Notes: generated from the letters alone by a model not told the origin. 58,775 nt of DNA from Candidatus Aenigmatarchaeota archaeon (GCA_018304615.1 JAGVVV010000011.1:1-58775); one strand, 5' to 3'. Positions 31,793 through 40,489 are shown, counted from the stretch's first letter. Made by a program: numbers and translations.

Positions 31793-32295
31793 GTTCAATG
31801 AGTGAGATTAAGGTAGAAAAGATAACCTTGAACATAGGGTGCGGGGATGACAAGGTCAAGATAGAAAAATCGAAGAAACTTCTCGAGATGCTGACCGGAA
31901 AAAAGTCGGTTATTACCCGTTCTAAGAAAAGAAGCACGTTCGGAGTCCCGAAAGGAAAACCATTAGGGGTCATGGTGACATTGAGAAAACAAGACGCATT
32001 GGAATTCTTGAAGAAATCTCTTGCCGGTGTAGAAAACAAGTTAAATAAAAATAAATTCGACTCTTCTGGAAATTTCAGTTTTGGAATGAGAGAATACATA
32101 GACATGCCGGGAGTGAAATATTCTCACGACGTCGGCATGATGGGATTTGAAGTTGCAGTCACACTCAAAAGGGCTGGCTTCAGAATAAAATCGAGAAGGA
32201 TACAGCAGAAACAAATACCTACAAAGCACAAAATTAATATGGAAGAATCTTCAGAATGGGTGAAGAAAACATTTGGAGTCGATTTAGTTGAATGA
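31789..32295 (+). CDS. rplE: Ribosomal protein uL5
   Basis: 168 residues. IKVEKITLNIGCGDDKVKIE, TRSKKRSTFGVPKGKPLGVM and GMREYIDMPGVKYSHDVGMM are diagnostic; binds 5S rRNA and contacts P-site tRNA. ATG overlaps the eS4 stop; GGTGAGC lies 6 bases upstream. Confidence 0.96.
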   Translation: MSSMSEIKVEKITLNIGCGDDKVKIEKSKKLLEMLTGKKSVITRSKKRSTFGVPKGKPLGVMVTLRKQDALEFLKKSLAGVENKLNKNKFDSSGNFSFGMREYIDMPGVKYSHDVGMMGFEVAVTLKRAGFRIKSRRIQQKQIPTKHKINMEESSEWVKKTFGVDLVE

Positions 32296-32479
32296 CCATT
32301 TTCACAGTCATTTCGGATTAATTGAGGTTACCACGAAGCTTGGCGGCGTGATTCTGAGAAAAGCCGAGCTTGAAGCAGACTTCGAAAAAGTTTATACAAA
32401 GGTCTTTGAGAAGATGGCCGAATTCGAATTCATGGGCAGCGAGGATTTCCTGGAAATTTTTGGCGAAGTCGGTGGATAG
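32288..32479 (+). CDS. Small orphan ORF between uL5 and uS14
   Basis: 63 residues from a TTG that overlaps the uL5 end by 8 bases; its stop is immediately before the uS14 ATG. No family recognised. The codons look like those of neighbours and the product is acidic and helical (AELEADFEKVYTKVFEKMAE, then FMGSEDFLEIFGEVGG). No ATG start is in frame early on and no good ribosome-binding site is seen, so the exact start is uncertain. uL5 and uS14 are usually adjacent. Confidence 0.5.
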   Translation: MNDHFHSHFGLIEVTTKLGGVILRKAELEADFEKVYTKVFEKMAEFEFMGSEDFLEIFGEVGG

Positions 32480-32623
32480 ATGCCTACGAAGTTTGGTAGA
32501 GGTTCTAGGAAGTGTAGAAAGTGTGGAAGGCACGATGGCTTAATCAGGAAATATGGGTTGTTATATTGCAGGCAGTGTTTCAGAGAAGAAGCACAGAACA
32601 TAGGTTTCAAGAAATACTCCTAA
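32480..32623 (+). CDS. rpsN: Ribosomal protein uS14, short zinc-binding form
   Basis: 47 residues: [20 protein letters not shown], then [18 protein letters not shown], giving two CxxC pairs that bind zinc. The C-terminus FKKYS is typical. GGTGG precedes the ATG. Last gene of the plus-strand ribosomal block; the gene that normally follows, uS8, is on the opposite strand at 21.7 kb. Confidence 0.95.
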   Translation: MPTKFGRGSRKCRKCGRHDGLIRKYGLLYCRQCFREEAQNIGFKKYS

Positions 32624-32651
32624 ATTAAATATCAAAATATTAATTCTATAT

Positions 32652-33518
32652 ATGGTCTTCGAGCTCCTGTCTCTTGCTATCGCTTTCATTGGTTCTATCG
32701 CTGCAGGGATTTGGGATTTGAAGACGACTGACATTCCAGACAAGATTCCTCATCTTATGATCGTAGCAGGAGTGGCAATCGCAGTCGCGGAATCTGTACT
32801 TCAGTCGAATTACTGGATTTTATTTTCTAGTCTTATTTCTGGTGGCAGTTTATTTGCAATCGGATTTCTGATGTACTACTTCGGTCAATGGGGTGGCGGC
32901 GATGCGAAGATACTTTCCGCCATTGGATTCCTGATTCCTTCAATTCCATCTCAGTTTCCTGGAAAGACTTTGCTTCCTTTTCCCGTGAGTTTTCTTTTCA
33001 ATGTTTTTCTCATCGGAACTGTTTACATGATTTCTTACGCGATCATATACGCTCTCAAGAACAGGAAACTTCTTGGAATATTTTTACAGGATGTCAAAGG
33101 AAATCAGAAAGTTATTTATCTCGGTTCTGTTGCAATCTTCGCATCTTTTCTGATGCTGAATTATTTTCTTTCAGCCTATTTGCTCGATTACTTCGACATT
33201 CAGATAGCACTGACTAACTCAGTTCTACTTTTGATTGGAACTATCGGGATTTACATCATCTTCAAGTTTGCAAAGATAGTCCAAGACCACGGCTTCACAA
33301 AGAAGATTCCTATCTCCAAGTTGAAAGTCGGAGACGTTCTTTTGGAAAATAAATTGTTCGAAGGGATAACACAGAAAGAAATCAAGAAATTGAAAAGTTC
33401 TGGCAAGAGATTCGTTTATGTGAAAGAGGGAGTAAGATTCGGAATGGCATTTCCTCTGGCTTTGCTATTCACGATTTACTTCGGAGACGCTTTCTTACTT
33501 TTTATCAGACTTCTTTAA
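32652..33518 (+). CDS. Prepilin/pre-archaellin peptidase (A24 family)
   Basis: 288 residues, integral membrane aspartic protease that trims class III signal peptides of pilins or archaellins. WDLKTTDIPDKIPH carries the first catalytic Asp and GQWGGGDAKILSAIGF the second (GxGD). At least six hydrophobic helices; a soluble segment FTKKIPISKLKVGDVLLENK lies before the last helix, an extra compared with the shortest members. Its pilin substrates are not in the window. Confidence 0.9.
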   Translation: MVFELLSLAIAFIGSIAAGIWDLKTTDIPDKIPHLMIVAGVAIAVAESVLQSNYWILFSSLISGGSLFAIGFLMYYFGQWGGGDAKILSAIGFLIPSIPSQFPGKTLLPFPVSFLFNVFLIGTVYMISYAIIYALKNRKLLGIFLQDVKGNQKVIYLGSVAIFASFLMLNYFLSAYLLDYFDIQIALTNSVLLLIGTIGIYIIFKFAKIVQDHGFTKKIPISKLKVGDVLLENKLFEGITQKEIKKLKSSGKRFVYVKEGVRFGMAFPLALLFTIYFGDAFLLFIRLL

Positions 33519-34784
33519 GACATCAAATCCAGTATAAGGAACTAATGCTTTGGGAATCTTCACGCTTCCATCTTTCTGCTGGAACTGCTCTAGGATTGCG
33601 AGCATCGTCCTACTTGTCGCTAAGGCAGTGTTGTTCAGCGTGTGAACAAAACCGGCAGCAGGCTTTCCTTCTCCTTCCTTGTATTTGATGTTCAACCTTC
33701 TCGCTTGGTAATCAGTGCAATTGGTCGCCGACCCGATCTCCCTGAACTTTCCGTCTGCCATCCAAACTTCAGTATCATAAGACCTGTTTTTCAGAATGCT
33801 CAGGTCTCCGCTGCACAACTCAAGAACCCTGTAGTGTAATCCAAGGGCTTGGTACAACTCCTCAGCATTCTTCTCGATTTCCTCCAACATCTTTTCCGAC
33901 TGTTCGGGCAGGCAGAAAACGAACTGCTCTATCTTGTTGAACTGATGCATCCTGAACAGACCTTTGGTATACTTCCCATGGGCTCCCACCTCTTTCCTGA
34001 AACAAGGGCTGATTCCCCCCAATTTCATGGGCAAATCTTTTTTGTCCATGACTTCGTCCATGAACATGGCTCCCACAGCATGTTCCGAAGTCGCAATCAA
34101 ATACAAATCCTCGTTTTCAATTTTGTACATCACGTTTTCGAAATCAGTTAAATCGACCACTCCTTCGTATGGCTTCCTTTTTATCATGAACGGGGGTTCG
34201 ATTATTATGAAACCTCTTTTATTCAAGAATTCCAGAGCGAAACGTTGGATTGCTAAATCGAGCAAGACCAAATCCTTTTTCAAATAAAAGAAGCCGTGGC
34301 CTGAAACCTTTGCAGCCCTTTCTTCGTCGACCAATCCAAGCCCTTGTAAAAGTTCCATGTGGTTCTTGGGTTGGAAGTTGAATTTGGCTTCCCTCCCCCC
34401 TCTCCTTATCTCGACATTCTCGCTCTCATCTTTTCCTATGGGAACTTTGTCGTGAATTATGTTTGGAATTTTCAAAAGCAGCAACCTGTTCTTTTCTTCT
34501 AGCTGTTTAGTCTCTTCCTCAATTTTCTTTAGCCTTTCAGGAATCTCTTCGGCCTCTCTCAAAAGTTTGCTTGCATCCTTCTTCTCTTTCTTCATTTTGG
34601 CGATCTCAAGACTAATCTTATTCCTTTCAGCTCTCAGAACATTGACTTCTGATAAAAGCTTTCTCCACTTCTCATCAGATTTTATCATCTCGTCTAGATA
34701 TTCCAGATATTCATGATGTTGCCTTTTCTTTATGTTCTGCCTTACAAAATCAGGCCTTTCTCTGATTATTTTAATGTCTAGCAT
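33495..34784 (-). CDS. serS: Seryl-tRNA synthetase
   Basis: 429 residues, class II. N-terminal coiled-coil arm (KEKKDASKLLREAEEIPERL), then motif 2 region SPCFRKEVGAHGKYTKGLFR and motif 3 NNTALATSRTMLAILEQ. Charges tRNA-Ser such as the TGA tRNA at 13.3 kb. GGGTGTTGA stands before the ATG. Converges on the peptidase gene with a 24-base overlap. Confidence 0.96.
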   Translation of the reverse strand: MLDIKIIRERPDFVRQNIKKRQHHEYLEYLDEMIKSDEKWRKLLSEVNVLRAERNKISLEIAKMKKEKKDASKLLREAEEIPERLKKIEEETKQLEEKNRLLLLKIPNIIHDKVPIGKDESENVEIRRGGREAKFNFQPKNHMELLQGLGLVDEERAAKVSGHGFFYLKKDLVLLDLAIQRFALEFLNKRGFIIIEPPFMIKRKPYEGVVDLTDFENVMYKIENEDLYLIATSEHAVGAMFMDEVMDKKDLPMKLGGISPCFRKEVGAHGKYTKGLFRMHQFNKIEQFVFCLPEQSEKMLEEIEKNAEELYQALGLHYRVLELCSGDLSILKNRSYDTEVWMADGKFREIGSATNCTDYQARRLNIKYKEGEGKPAAGFVHTLNNTALATSRTMLAILEQFQQKDGSVKIPKALVPYTGFDVLKKSDKK

Positions 34785-34921
34785 TCAACACCCTCTCTGT
34801 AGAATTTGAAATTTTCAGATATTAAAGTCTGGAAAAGAATCAGTTCATTCACATTGCAGATTGGCGGCAGACCACTTCAATCTCCTTTGCTTTAATTAAA
34901 AACCAAAGTTTAAATATATTT

Positions 34922-36217
34922 ATGCGGGAACGATTGAGAAGGACTCTGACAATCTTCGAGATAATCTTCTTCTCCGTGAGCATAATCGTCGGAGCTGGGA
35001 TATACTCTTTAATCGGAAAGGCGGCAGGATATGCAGGCAACGGAGTCTGGATCTCAGTCGTTCTGGCAGGAGCAATAACCATTCTCACTGGGTTGAGTTT
35101 CGCAGAGATGAGCAGCATGTTCCCGAAGACCACCGGATACTACATGTTATTAAGAGAAGCCTTCAGGGAATTCGAAGGGAAGGTCTGGGGTTTTGTTGTC
35201 GAATGGATGATTATTGTCGCAAGTGTCTTCGCAATCGCAACCATATCAATTGCATTTAGCGAATATCTGTCCAGCGTCTTCCAGATAGACACTGTCCTAG
35301 TCTCGATCCTGTTAATTCTAATCACCGGATTAGTCAGCTACATAGGAATCAAGGAATCCGTCAGGATCGCCTTACTCATGGCTCTGGTGGAGGTATTCGG
35401 ACTTGTAGTGGTGATAGTACTCGGGGTCTTCCTTACTAACACAGACGTCTCCAAGTTCACGGATTTCAGTTCCTTCAAGGGGGTCTTTTTAGGAGCAACT
35501 TTGATCTTCTTCGCATACACTGGTTTTGAACTTATTCCGGCCCAAGCCGAGGAAACCCTCTCATCCAGAAAGAACGTCCCCAAGGCGATAGTGGCATCCA
35601 TAGGGATCTCAATGATAATCTATGTCCTAGTCTCAATCTCGATAATGAACATGGCAGATCCCAAATCTCTGGGAGATTCTCACGCTCCTCTTGCCGACAT
35701 ACTGAGAGAGAAGTTCGGGGACATTCCGGTGAAGATTGTCTGGATATCGGCCTTATTCGCAACTGCCAGCACAGTTCTTGGAGTGATGATTACCTCTTCA
35801 AGACTGATATTCGGACTTGCACGAGAGAAGATGCTTCCTCGTTCACTTTCATCAATAGAGCACAGGTACAAAACCCCCTACATAGCTATTCTGATAACCA
35901 TAATCGCAGCCTCTGCCATAGTCTATGTGTTCAGAGACCTCATGCGCGTAGCAGAACTTGCAAACCTGATGAACCTGGTCGCTTTCCTCCTTGTGAATGT
36001 GTCGATAGTCATACTGAGATTCTACAGGCCTCATCTTGAAAGAGATTACAAAGTCCCATTGTCCATAAGAAACATCCCAATACTTCCTATTCTGGCCACA
36101 ATCACCATTGGCTTCCTGATTTACCAGTATCCATCCAACGTTCTCCTGTACGGGACAGCAATCATAATCATCGGGACAATAGTCTACGGATTAGTGAAGA
36201 ATCACATCATCGATTGA
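34922..36217 (+). CDS. APC-family amino acid permease
   Basis: 431 residues, about 12 membrane helices. FFSVSIIVGAGIYSLIGKAA is the first-helix GAGI substrate-binding motif; FAEMSSMFPKTTGYY and LIFFAYTGFELIPAQAEE follow. Likely imports an amino acid; specificity unknown. An AAAGTTTAAATATAT box lies only about 10 bases before the ATG at 34922. If it is the TATA box, the true start may be the TTG at 34934, which would make the transcript leaderless. Confidence 0.9.
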   Translation: MRERLRRTLTIFEIIFFSVSIIVGAGIYSLIGKAAGYAGNGVWISVVLAGAITILTGLSFAEMSSMFPKTTGYYMLLREAFREFEGKVWGFVVEWMIIVASVFAIATISIAFSEYLSSVFQIDTVLVSILLILITGLVSYIGIKESVRIALLMALVEVFGLVVVIVLGVFLTNTDVSKFTDFSSFKGVFLGATLIFFAYTGFELIPAQAEETLSSRKNVPKAIVASIGISMIIYVLVSISIMNMADPKSLGDSHAPLADILREKFGDIPVKIVWISALFATASTVLGVMITSSRLIFGLAREKMLPRSLSSIEHRYKTPYIAILITIIAASAIVYVFRDLMRVAELANLMNLVAFLLVNVSIVILRFYRPHLERDYKVPLSIRNIPILPILATITIGFLIYQYPSNVLLYGTAIIIIGTIVYGLVKNHIID

Positions 36218-36221
36218 TTTC

Positions 36222-36529
36222 TTATTTAGAATGTTTTTCCTTGATTAGCTCTCTCCCAAGTGCTGTGACCCTTTCTCGATATTCTTGAGAAACATACCCC
36301 TCAAGTGCTCTTGCAGCATTTAACCCAGAATCAGTTGCTAGGATATTTCCTTCTTTCACCGACAAATTTCCTTGTTGCTTCAAAACATCAAACCATTTAG
36401 ATTCGGACACATCAAAACCAAGTCTATTGTATATTATAGGCAGTTGATCCACATGCGGGGGGGGGGTCCATCACGTGTGAGAACTGCAAAAGCGTACAAC
36501 ATCTTCATCAAAGGAGCTACATCAGTCAT
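36222..36529 (-). pseudogene. Small gene interrupted by a run of ten C
   Basis: From an ATG at 36529 the frame reads MTDVAPLMKMLYAFAVLTRD then runs through ten consecutive C (plus-strand G, 36457-36466) and stops soon after at CTA TAA. With eight or eleven C the same frame continues as HVDQLPIIYNRLGF and on to the stop at 36222, giving about 100 residues that include KWFDVLKQQGNLSVKEGNIL. A TTAAAT box lies 23 bases before the ATG. So the gene is out of frame in this sequence: phase-variable contingency locus, recent pseudogene, or homopolymer length error. No family recognised; helical, no membrane segment. Confidence 0.7.
36457..36466. repeat. Homopolymer of ten G (C on the coding strand)
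   Basis: A run of ten G in an otherwise AT-rich genome, inside the small gene described above. Runs like this slip during replication and can switch reading frames. It is also the kind of site where read errors concentrate. Confidence 0.9.
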
Positions 36530-36559
36530 AAATTTTTACTCGTGCTAAAAGATTTAAGC

Positions 36560-37648
36560 CTATCTTGTAATCTCTGTTTCCTTGAAAACTTGCAACAATT
36601 TTTTATTTTGTGCTTTATCAAAATGTTTTCTTACAGGTTTGATTATTTCTGCAAGTGCAACTCCTACTCCGATCTTCAAATCTTGAGGATGTAATTTTCC
36701 AATCGAGTACTCTCTCTCTAGTTGAGGATAAGAATGGAAGAGAATACTTCCACCAAATTTCTTCTGCCTTTCAATTTCAAAAATTTTCTTTTCTCTGAAG
36801 ATTATACTTCTGCAAATATCCAAAACAGGATTATTTTCGACAACTTTCTCAGGGCACCAGGCCTTGCTCACTTTATCCTTAATTTCAGAATCTGAATCAT
36901 GAATGTAGATTGCGGTCCAAGGTTTGGATTTGCTCATCTTCGAGGAAATCTTCTTGTCCAATTCAGGATTCTCGTCAAAACCTGCCAGTTCTGGTTCTCC
37001 CAACCCGCTTAAAAGGTGAGTGTGAATCATCACAGGTTTCTTCAACTTCAATTTGTCAGCAACTTCCCTATAGAGAACATGTACTTTTCTTTGGTCCATT
37101 CCTGCATGTGCAATATCCACATCCAGTTCCCAAATATCTGATGCTTGAAGAGATGGATACAAATACTGTCCAAACTCTAAAGTCTCGTTTTCTTTCCTTC
37201 CTGCTATAGTCAAACATCTTGTTACTCTTGCTAATGTGATTGCCTTGGAAATTTTGACGAATTTATTCCAGTATCCATCATTGTCATGATAGAGATCACT
37301 CCCAAGAATTATTTTCAACTTCTTGTTGTTCCCAAGGAAAAATTTAAATCCTTCTTCAAAATATTTTGCAGCCATTCTTATTTTTTCCAAATCTCCATTG
37401 AACTTGTTGTTTATCCAAGAATGCCAATCAGCTAAAAGAATAGTACATTCGCATCCTGCTTCTAGAAGATCCCTGATTTTGTATCCGGTGACAAACAGAC
37501 TTCCCAAGTGGAGATAACCAGAAATCTCAAAACCTATGTAGTGTTTAGGGTGAGCGTTAGTTTGGAATAGATGATGAAGTTCTTGTTCAGTTATGATTTC
37601 TTCGGCAGGAAATTGCTTTGCTAAATGAACCCGTGTCTCTAAATCCAT
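36560..37648 (-). CDS. tyrS: Tyrosyl-tRNA synthetase
   Basis: 362 residues, class I, archaeal/eukaryotic type. HYIGFEISGYLHLGS gives the HIGH-like motif, KISSKMSKSKPWTAIYIHDS the KMSKS loop, and LQASDIWELDVDIAHAGMDQ the tyrosine-binding region. No C-terminal S4 domain, as in archaea. Minus strand, 32 bases after the two-gene winged-helix operon that starts at 38182. Confidence 0.96.
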   Translation of the reverse strand: MDLETRVHLAKQFPAEEIITEQELHHLFQTNAHPKHYIGFEISGYLHLGSLFVTGYKIRDLLEAGCECTILLADWHSWINNKFNGDLEKIRMAAKYFEEGFKFFLGNNKKLKIILGSDLYHDNDGYWNKFVKISKAITLARVTRCLTIAGRKENETLEFGQYLYPSLQASDIWELDVDIAHAGMDQRKVHVLYREVADKLKLKKPVMIHTHLLSGLGEPELAGFDENPELDKKISSKMSKSKPWTAIYIHDSDSEIKDKVSKAWCPEKVVENNPVLDICRSIIFREKKIFEIERQKKFGGSILFHSYPQLEREYSIGKLHPQDLKIGVGVALAEIIKPVRKHFDKAQNKKLLQVFKETEITR

Positions 37649-37679
37649 ATAATCAATTTCTTACTAGTCTTTTAAATGC

Positions 37680-37940
37680 CTATGTTTGTTCATGAATTGT
37701 ACATTCTTTCTCCGATATTTTTAATTCATATAATCTAACCAAAGAATCACGAAGCTCACGGTTAATATCACCTCTATTTCCCAGTTCAGCTATTGTTTGT
37801 TTTGCTCTTTCAAAATTTGAGTAAGTAGGATGAGCCATAGCTTCTCCAATTATCGGGACAGCACTAATAATATGAGTTAGTGCTTCTTGGGATGCAAATT
37901 CTCCATTTCTTTTATACTGCTGATTTAACATATCGATCAT
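37680..37940 (-). CDS. Small hypothetical protein, second gene of a winged-helix operon
   Basis: 86 residues, no family recognised; helical, with GEFASQEALTHIISAVPIIG and LGNRGDINRELRDSLVRLYE. Overlaps the upstream winged-helix gene by 4 bases (ATGA), so they are co-translated. The pattern of a small DNA-binding protein plus a small partner recalls toxin-antitoxin or regulator-effector pairs, but nothing in this sequence shows toxicity. Confidence 0.62.
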   Translation of the reverse strand: MIDMLNQQYKRNGEFASQEALTHIISAVPIIGEAMAHPTYSNFERAKQTIAELGNRGDINRELRDSLVRLYELKISEKECTIHEQT

Positions 37941-38182
37941 TTTTTAAAGTAATATACCCACCCTTCTTCTTCTTTTCTTGCTAAACCTTCTCTTTCCAAG
38001 TGTAAACTCACTTGGCCGACAGTTTCTGGGCTCAGTGGCGGAACTCCTGAATATCTACTAGCTGCATATGCGACTTCAGATGCAGTTAACGGGTTTTCCT
38101 GATGATTTGTTTGCCAAAGAAATATTACCCCATATCTTACGTACTCAACAAGTTGTTCAATGGGTATGTGTGTTGGTCTCAT
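37937..38182 (-). CDS. Small winged-helix-like DNA-binding protein
   Basis: 81 residues. LTASEVAYAASRYSGVPPLS followed by VGQVSLHLEREGLARKEEEG has the shape of a winged helix (recognition helix then LEREGL wing turn). Strong ribosome-binding site GGAGGT 7 bases before the ATG, unlike the GGTGA type common here. A 7-base inverted repeat lies about 40 bases upstream and may be its own operator. Leads a two-gene operon. Confidence 0.65.
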   Translation of the reverse strand: MRPTHIPIEQLVEYVRYGVIFLWQTNHQENPLTASEVAYAASRYSGVPPLSPETVGQVSLHLEREGLARKEEEGWVYYFKK

Positions 38183-38220
38183 TTTGGTAACCTCCTTTTA
38201 GTTGGGTTGAAGAATCAGAG

Positions 38221-38240
38221 GTTTAGCCTAATAGCTAAAC
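38221..38240. promoter_or_regulatory. Inverted-repeat operator candidate
   Basis: GTTTAGC-CTAATA-GCTAAAC is a perfect 7-base inverted repeat with a 6-base spacer, lying 39-58 bases upstream of the winged-helix gene that starts at 38182. Its location and symmetry suit a dimeric repressor. A short stem-loop in RNA is the alternative. Confidence 0.5.
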
Positions 38241-38430
38241 TTAGTAAAGAAATAGTATCCATATCTTTGAGATACGAGTCTAAGTTTCATTTTTATCTTC
38301 AATTAATTTATAACAATAACCATTTAAACCTATTGTCACTCGAGTTTGTCATCAATTTTATGCTGGTCTTTTAAATGCCTATCATTCTTCTGATATTTCA
38401 AGTTTATTGTCCTAATAATTTAAGAGAAAG

Positions 38431-39435
38431 ATGGAGAAAGGACCGGAAATCTGGTTTAATGGAAGATTTTATGAAGGCGATCCTCCTGTTGGCGGCCTCT
38501 TTTATCATGGTTTACATTACGGAACAGCTGCTTGGGAAGGAATAAGAAGAATTGGAAATAATCTTTTGAAGTTGAGTAATCATGTTGCCAGACTTAATTT
38601 TGGATCTGATTCTCTAGGAATCGGATGGCCCTTTAAGGAAGATGATTTTTCCCAAGTTATTCTTGAAACTGCAAGAAGAAATCCGGAATGCGATTATTTG
38701 AGACCTGTAGTAGGATGGGGACCTGGTAGGGACATTTACAGGAGTGTTGGAGTTCTTCCAAAAGAGTCAGTTCCATTTTTCGCTGTCCTACCACAAAAGT
38801 TTGGAAGTTATTTGGGCGAGGAAGCCGAGGCTTTGGGTGTTGATGTTTTTGTCTCTTCATATAAAAGTGTACCTCCGTCTTCTCTTCCAAATGAACGCAA
38901 ATTGGCCGGTGGTTATTTAAACAGATTTCTTGCTAAGATGGAAGCGCATAGGGGAGGTTATAGGGAAGCCCTCATGTTGTGTGACTTGCCAGATGGCAGA
39001 GAGGTTGTTTCTGAAGGTACAGGTGAAAACATATTCATGGAACAGGAAGACGGAGTCCTTTTCACTCCAACAAAAGATGCAGGAATTCTTCCTGGGATTA
39101 CCAGAGAGACAATTATAAAAGAATTAGCTCCTGATTTGGGAATTAAGATAGAAGAAAGAGATTTCACATTAAACGAATTGAAGAAAGCGAAAGGCGCTTT
39201 TTTCACCGGAACAGCAGTTGGAGTGGGACCTATTCGTTCTGTCAACTATCGGTTTCTTGGTTCAGTAAACGAGGCTATCTTTTGGAAAGGTCCCAAAACC
39301 GAGACCATTAGGAAAGTCAAAAATACTTACGAAGATGCTTGTGCTGGAAAAATTCCGAAGTACGAACATTGGCTAACTGCCATACCTTCTGAAGAAGTTG
39401 AAGAATTAGAACAACTCGCTCAAGTTCTTAATTAA
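38431..39435 (+). CDS. ilvE: Branched-chain amino acid aminotransferase
   Basis: 334 residues, class IV PLP enzyme. HYGTAAWEGIRRIGNN, LPNERKLAGGYLNRFLAKME with the PLP lysine, EVVSEGTGENIFME and GITRETIIKELA are family motifs. Interconverts Leu, Ile, Val with their 2-oxo acids. No other branched-chain genes are nearby, so it may act in salvage rather than full synthesis. Confidence 0.93.
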   Translation: MEKGPEIWFNGRFYEGDPPVGGLFYHGLHYGTAAWEGIRRIGNNLLKLSNHVARLNFGSDSLGIGWPFKEDDFSQVILETARRNPECDYLRPVVGWGPGRDIYRSVGVLPKESVPFFAVLPQKFGSYLGEEAEALGVDVFVSSYKSVPPSSLPNERKLAGGYLNRFLAKMEAHRGGYREALMLCDLPDGREVVSEGTGENIFMEQEDGVLFTPTKDAGILPGITRETIIKELAPDLGIKIEERDFTLNELKKAKGAFFTGTAVGVGPIRSVNYRFLGSVNEAIFWKGPKTETIRKVKNTYEDACAGKIPKYEHWLTAIPSEEVEELEQLAQVLN

Positions 39436-39443
39436 ATTATCCA

Positions 39444-39545
39444 TCATCCATCTTTCATGATTATTTTTCCATCAACTTTCACAGTCGGTTTCTGGATAAT
39501 TCTATCAATATGGTTGGCAGAATGTTTCATATTCTTAATTTCATA
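39444..39545 (-). pseudogene. Possible 3' remnant of a larger gene
   Basis: An open frame on the minus strand encodes HIDRIIQKPTVKVDGKIIMK then stops; upstream it closes at a TAA after a few codons. The short sequence looks like the C-terminal tail of a longer enzyme with a PTVxVDGKxI strand, but I cannot name the family. It lies between ilvE and the homing endonuclease gene, so it may be what is left of a gene disrupted there. Confidence 0.3.
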
Positions 39546-39622
39546 TTATCTTATAATAATCTATTCTTCGGGGCTATATACGAAAAATTAAGTTTATATC
39601 TATAATTTTACAATAAATTTAA

Positions 39623-40489
39623 ATGCCCAATTCAAAAAATTCATGGAAATTTACAGAAAGAGAAAAAAGTAAAATTATAAAATTATGGAAATCTGGTTTA
39701 TCCACTATATCTATCTCGAAAATTTATTCATGCGATGACGAAACAATAAGACAAATAATCAAGAAAAGAGTAACCGAAAAAGAATATAAAAAAATTGTCA
39801 ATAAACACATGAAAAAATTTAACAAATTAAGAGAGTTGCATCAAATAAGAAAACCTAAATTAAGTAAACATTTAGCTTGGTGGGTAGGAGTTTTGAAAGG
39901 AGATGGTCATATTCATGAAGCAAAAAACTCAAGATATGTCAAATTGGAAGTTAAAGACAAAGATTTTCGTGATAGATGGGCTAAAATAGGTTTTCAATTA
40001 TTCAAAATTATTCCGAAGTTAAAACAAAGTATAAGAAATCCTGGTATTTACTACATCGCAATGTTTAATTCGAAGCTTCTCGTTTCTTTTCTTAAAGAAA
40101 AATTCGGTTCTTTTGGAAAATATAAATGGGATGTACCAAAAATTATTAAGAAATCATCAGCAAAAGTTAAATTAGGCTTTTTATCTGGCCTTTTTGACGC
40201 AGAAGGCAGTTTCAAGACTAATTTGTCATTGACATTTGTTTCCGTTAATAAGATAGCAATTAACGAGGTAAAACAATTGCTTGACGAATCGGGAATAGAA
40301 TCTCGAATTAGAATTGAAAAACCACGAAACAGACCAAACAGCTACGGAATAATTAGTATTACGCATTTTAGAAATCTCTCTTTATTCGCTGAAAAAGTTA
40401 ATTTCACTATAGAAAGAAAAAGAAGAACATTGATTAATTATATAACGAAAATGGATATGAGTGGTTTTAATGTTCCAGCTTATTTGTAA
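39623..40489 (+). CDS. Free-standing LAGLIDADG homing endonuclease
   Basis: 288 residues. Residues about 9-50 form a helix-turn-helix (TEREKSKIIKLWKSGLST, ISKIYSCDDETIRQII). Then two LAGLIDADG motifs: WWVGVLKGDGHIH near 86-98 and LGFLSGLFDAEGSFK near 187-201, each with the catalytic acidic residue. No intein splicing residues flank it and a TATA-like TTTATATC box precedes it, so it is a free gene. Markedly more AT-rich than its neighbours. Its last 20 bases overlap the start of the beta-CASP gene. Recently acquired selfish gene is likely. Confidence 0.88.
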   Translation: MPNSKNSWKFTEREKSKIIKLWKSGLSTISISKIYSCDDETIRQIIKKRVTEKEYKKIVNKHMKKFNKLRELHQIRKPKLSKHLAWWVGVLKGDGHIHEAKNSRYVKLEVKDKDFRDRWAKIGFQLFKIIPKLKQSIRNPGIYYIAMFNSKLLVSFLKEKFGSFGKYKWDVPKIIKKSSAKVKLGFLSGLFDAEGSFKTNLSLTFVSVNKIAINEVKQLLDESGIESRIRIEKPRNRPNSYGIISITHFRNLSLFAEKVNFTIERKRRTLINYITKMDMSGFNVPAYL

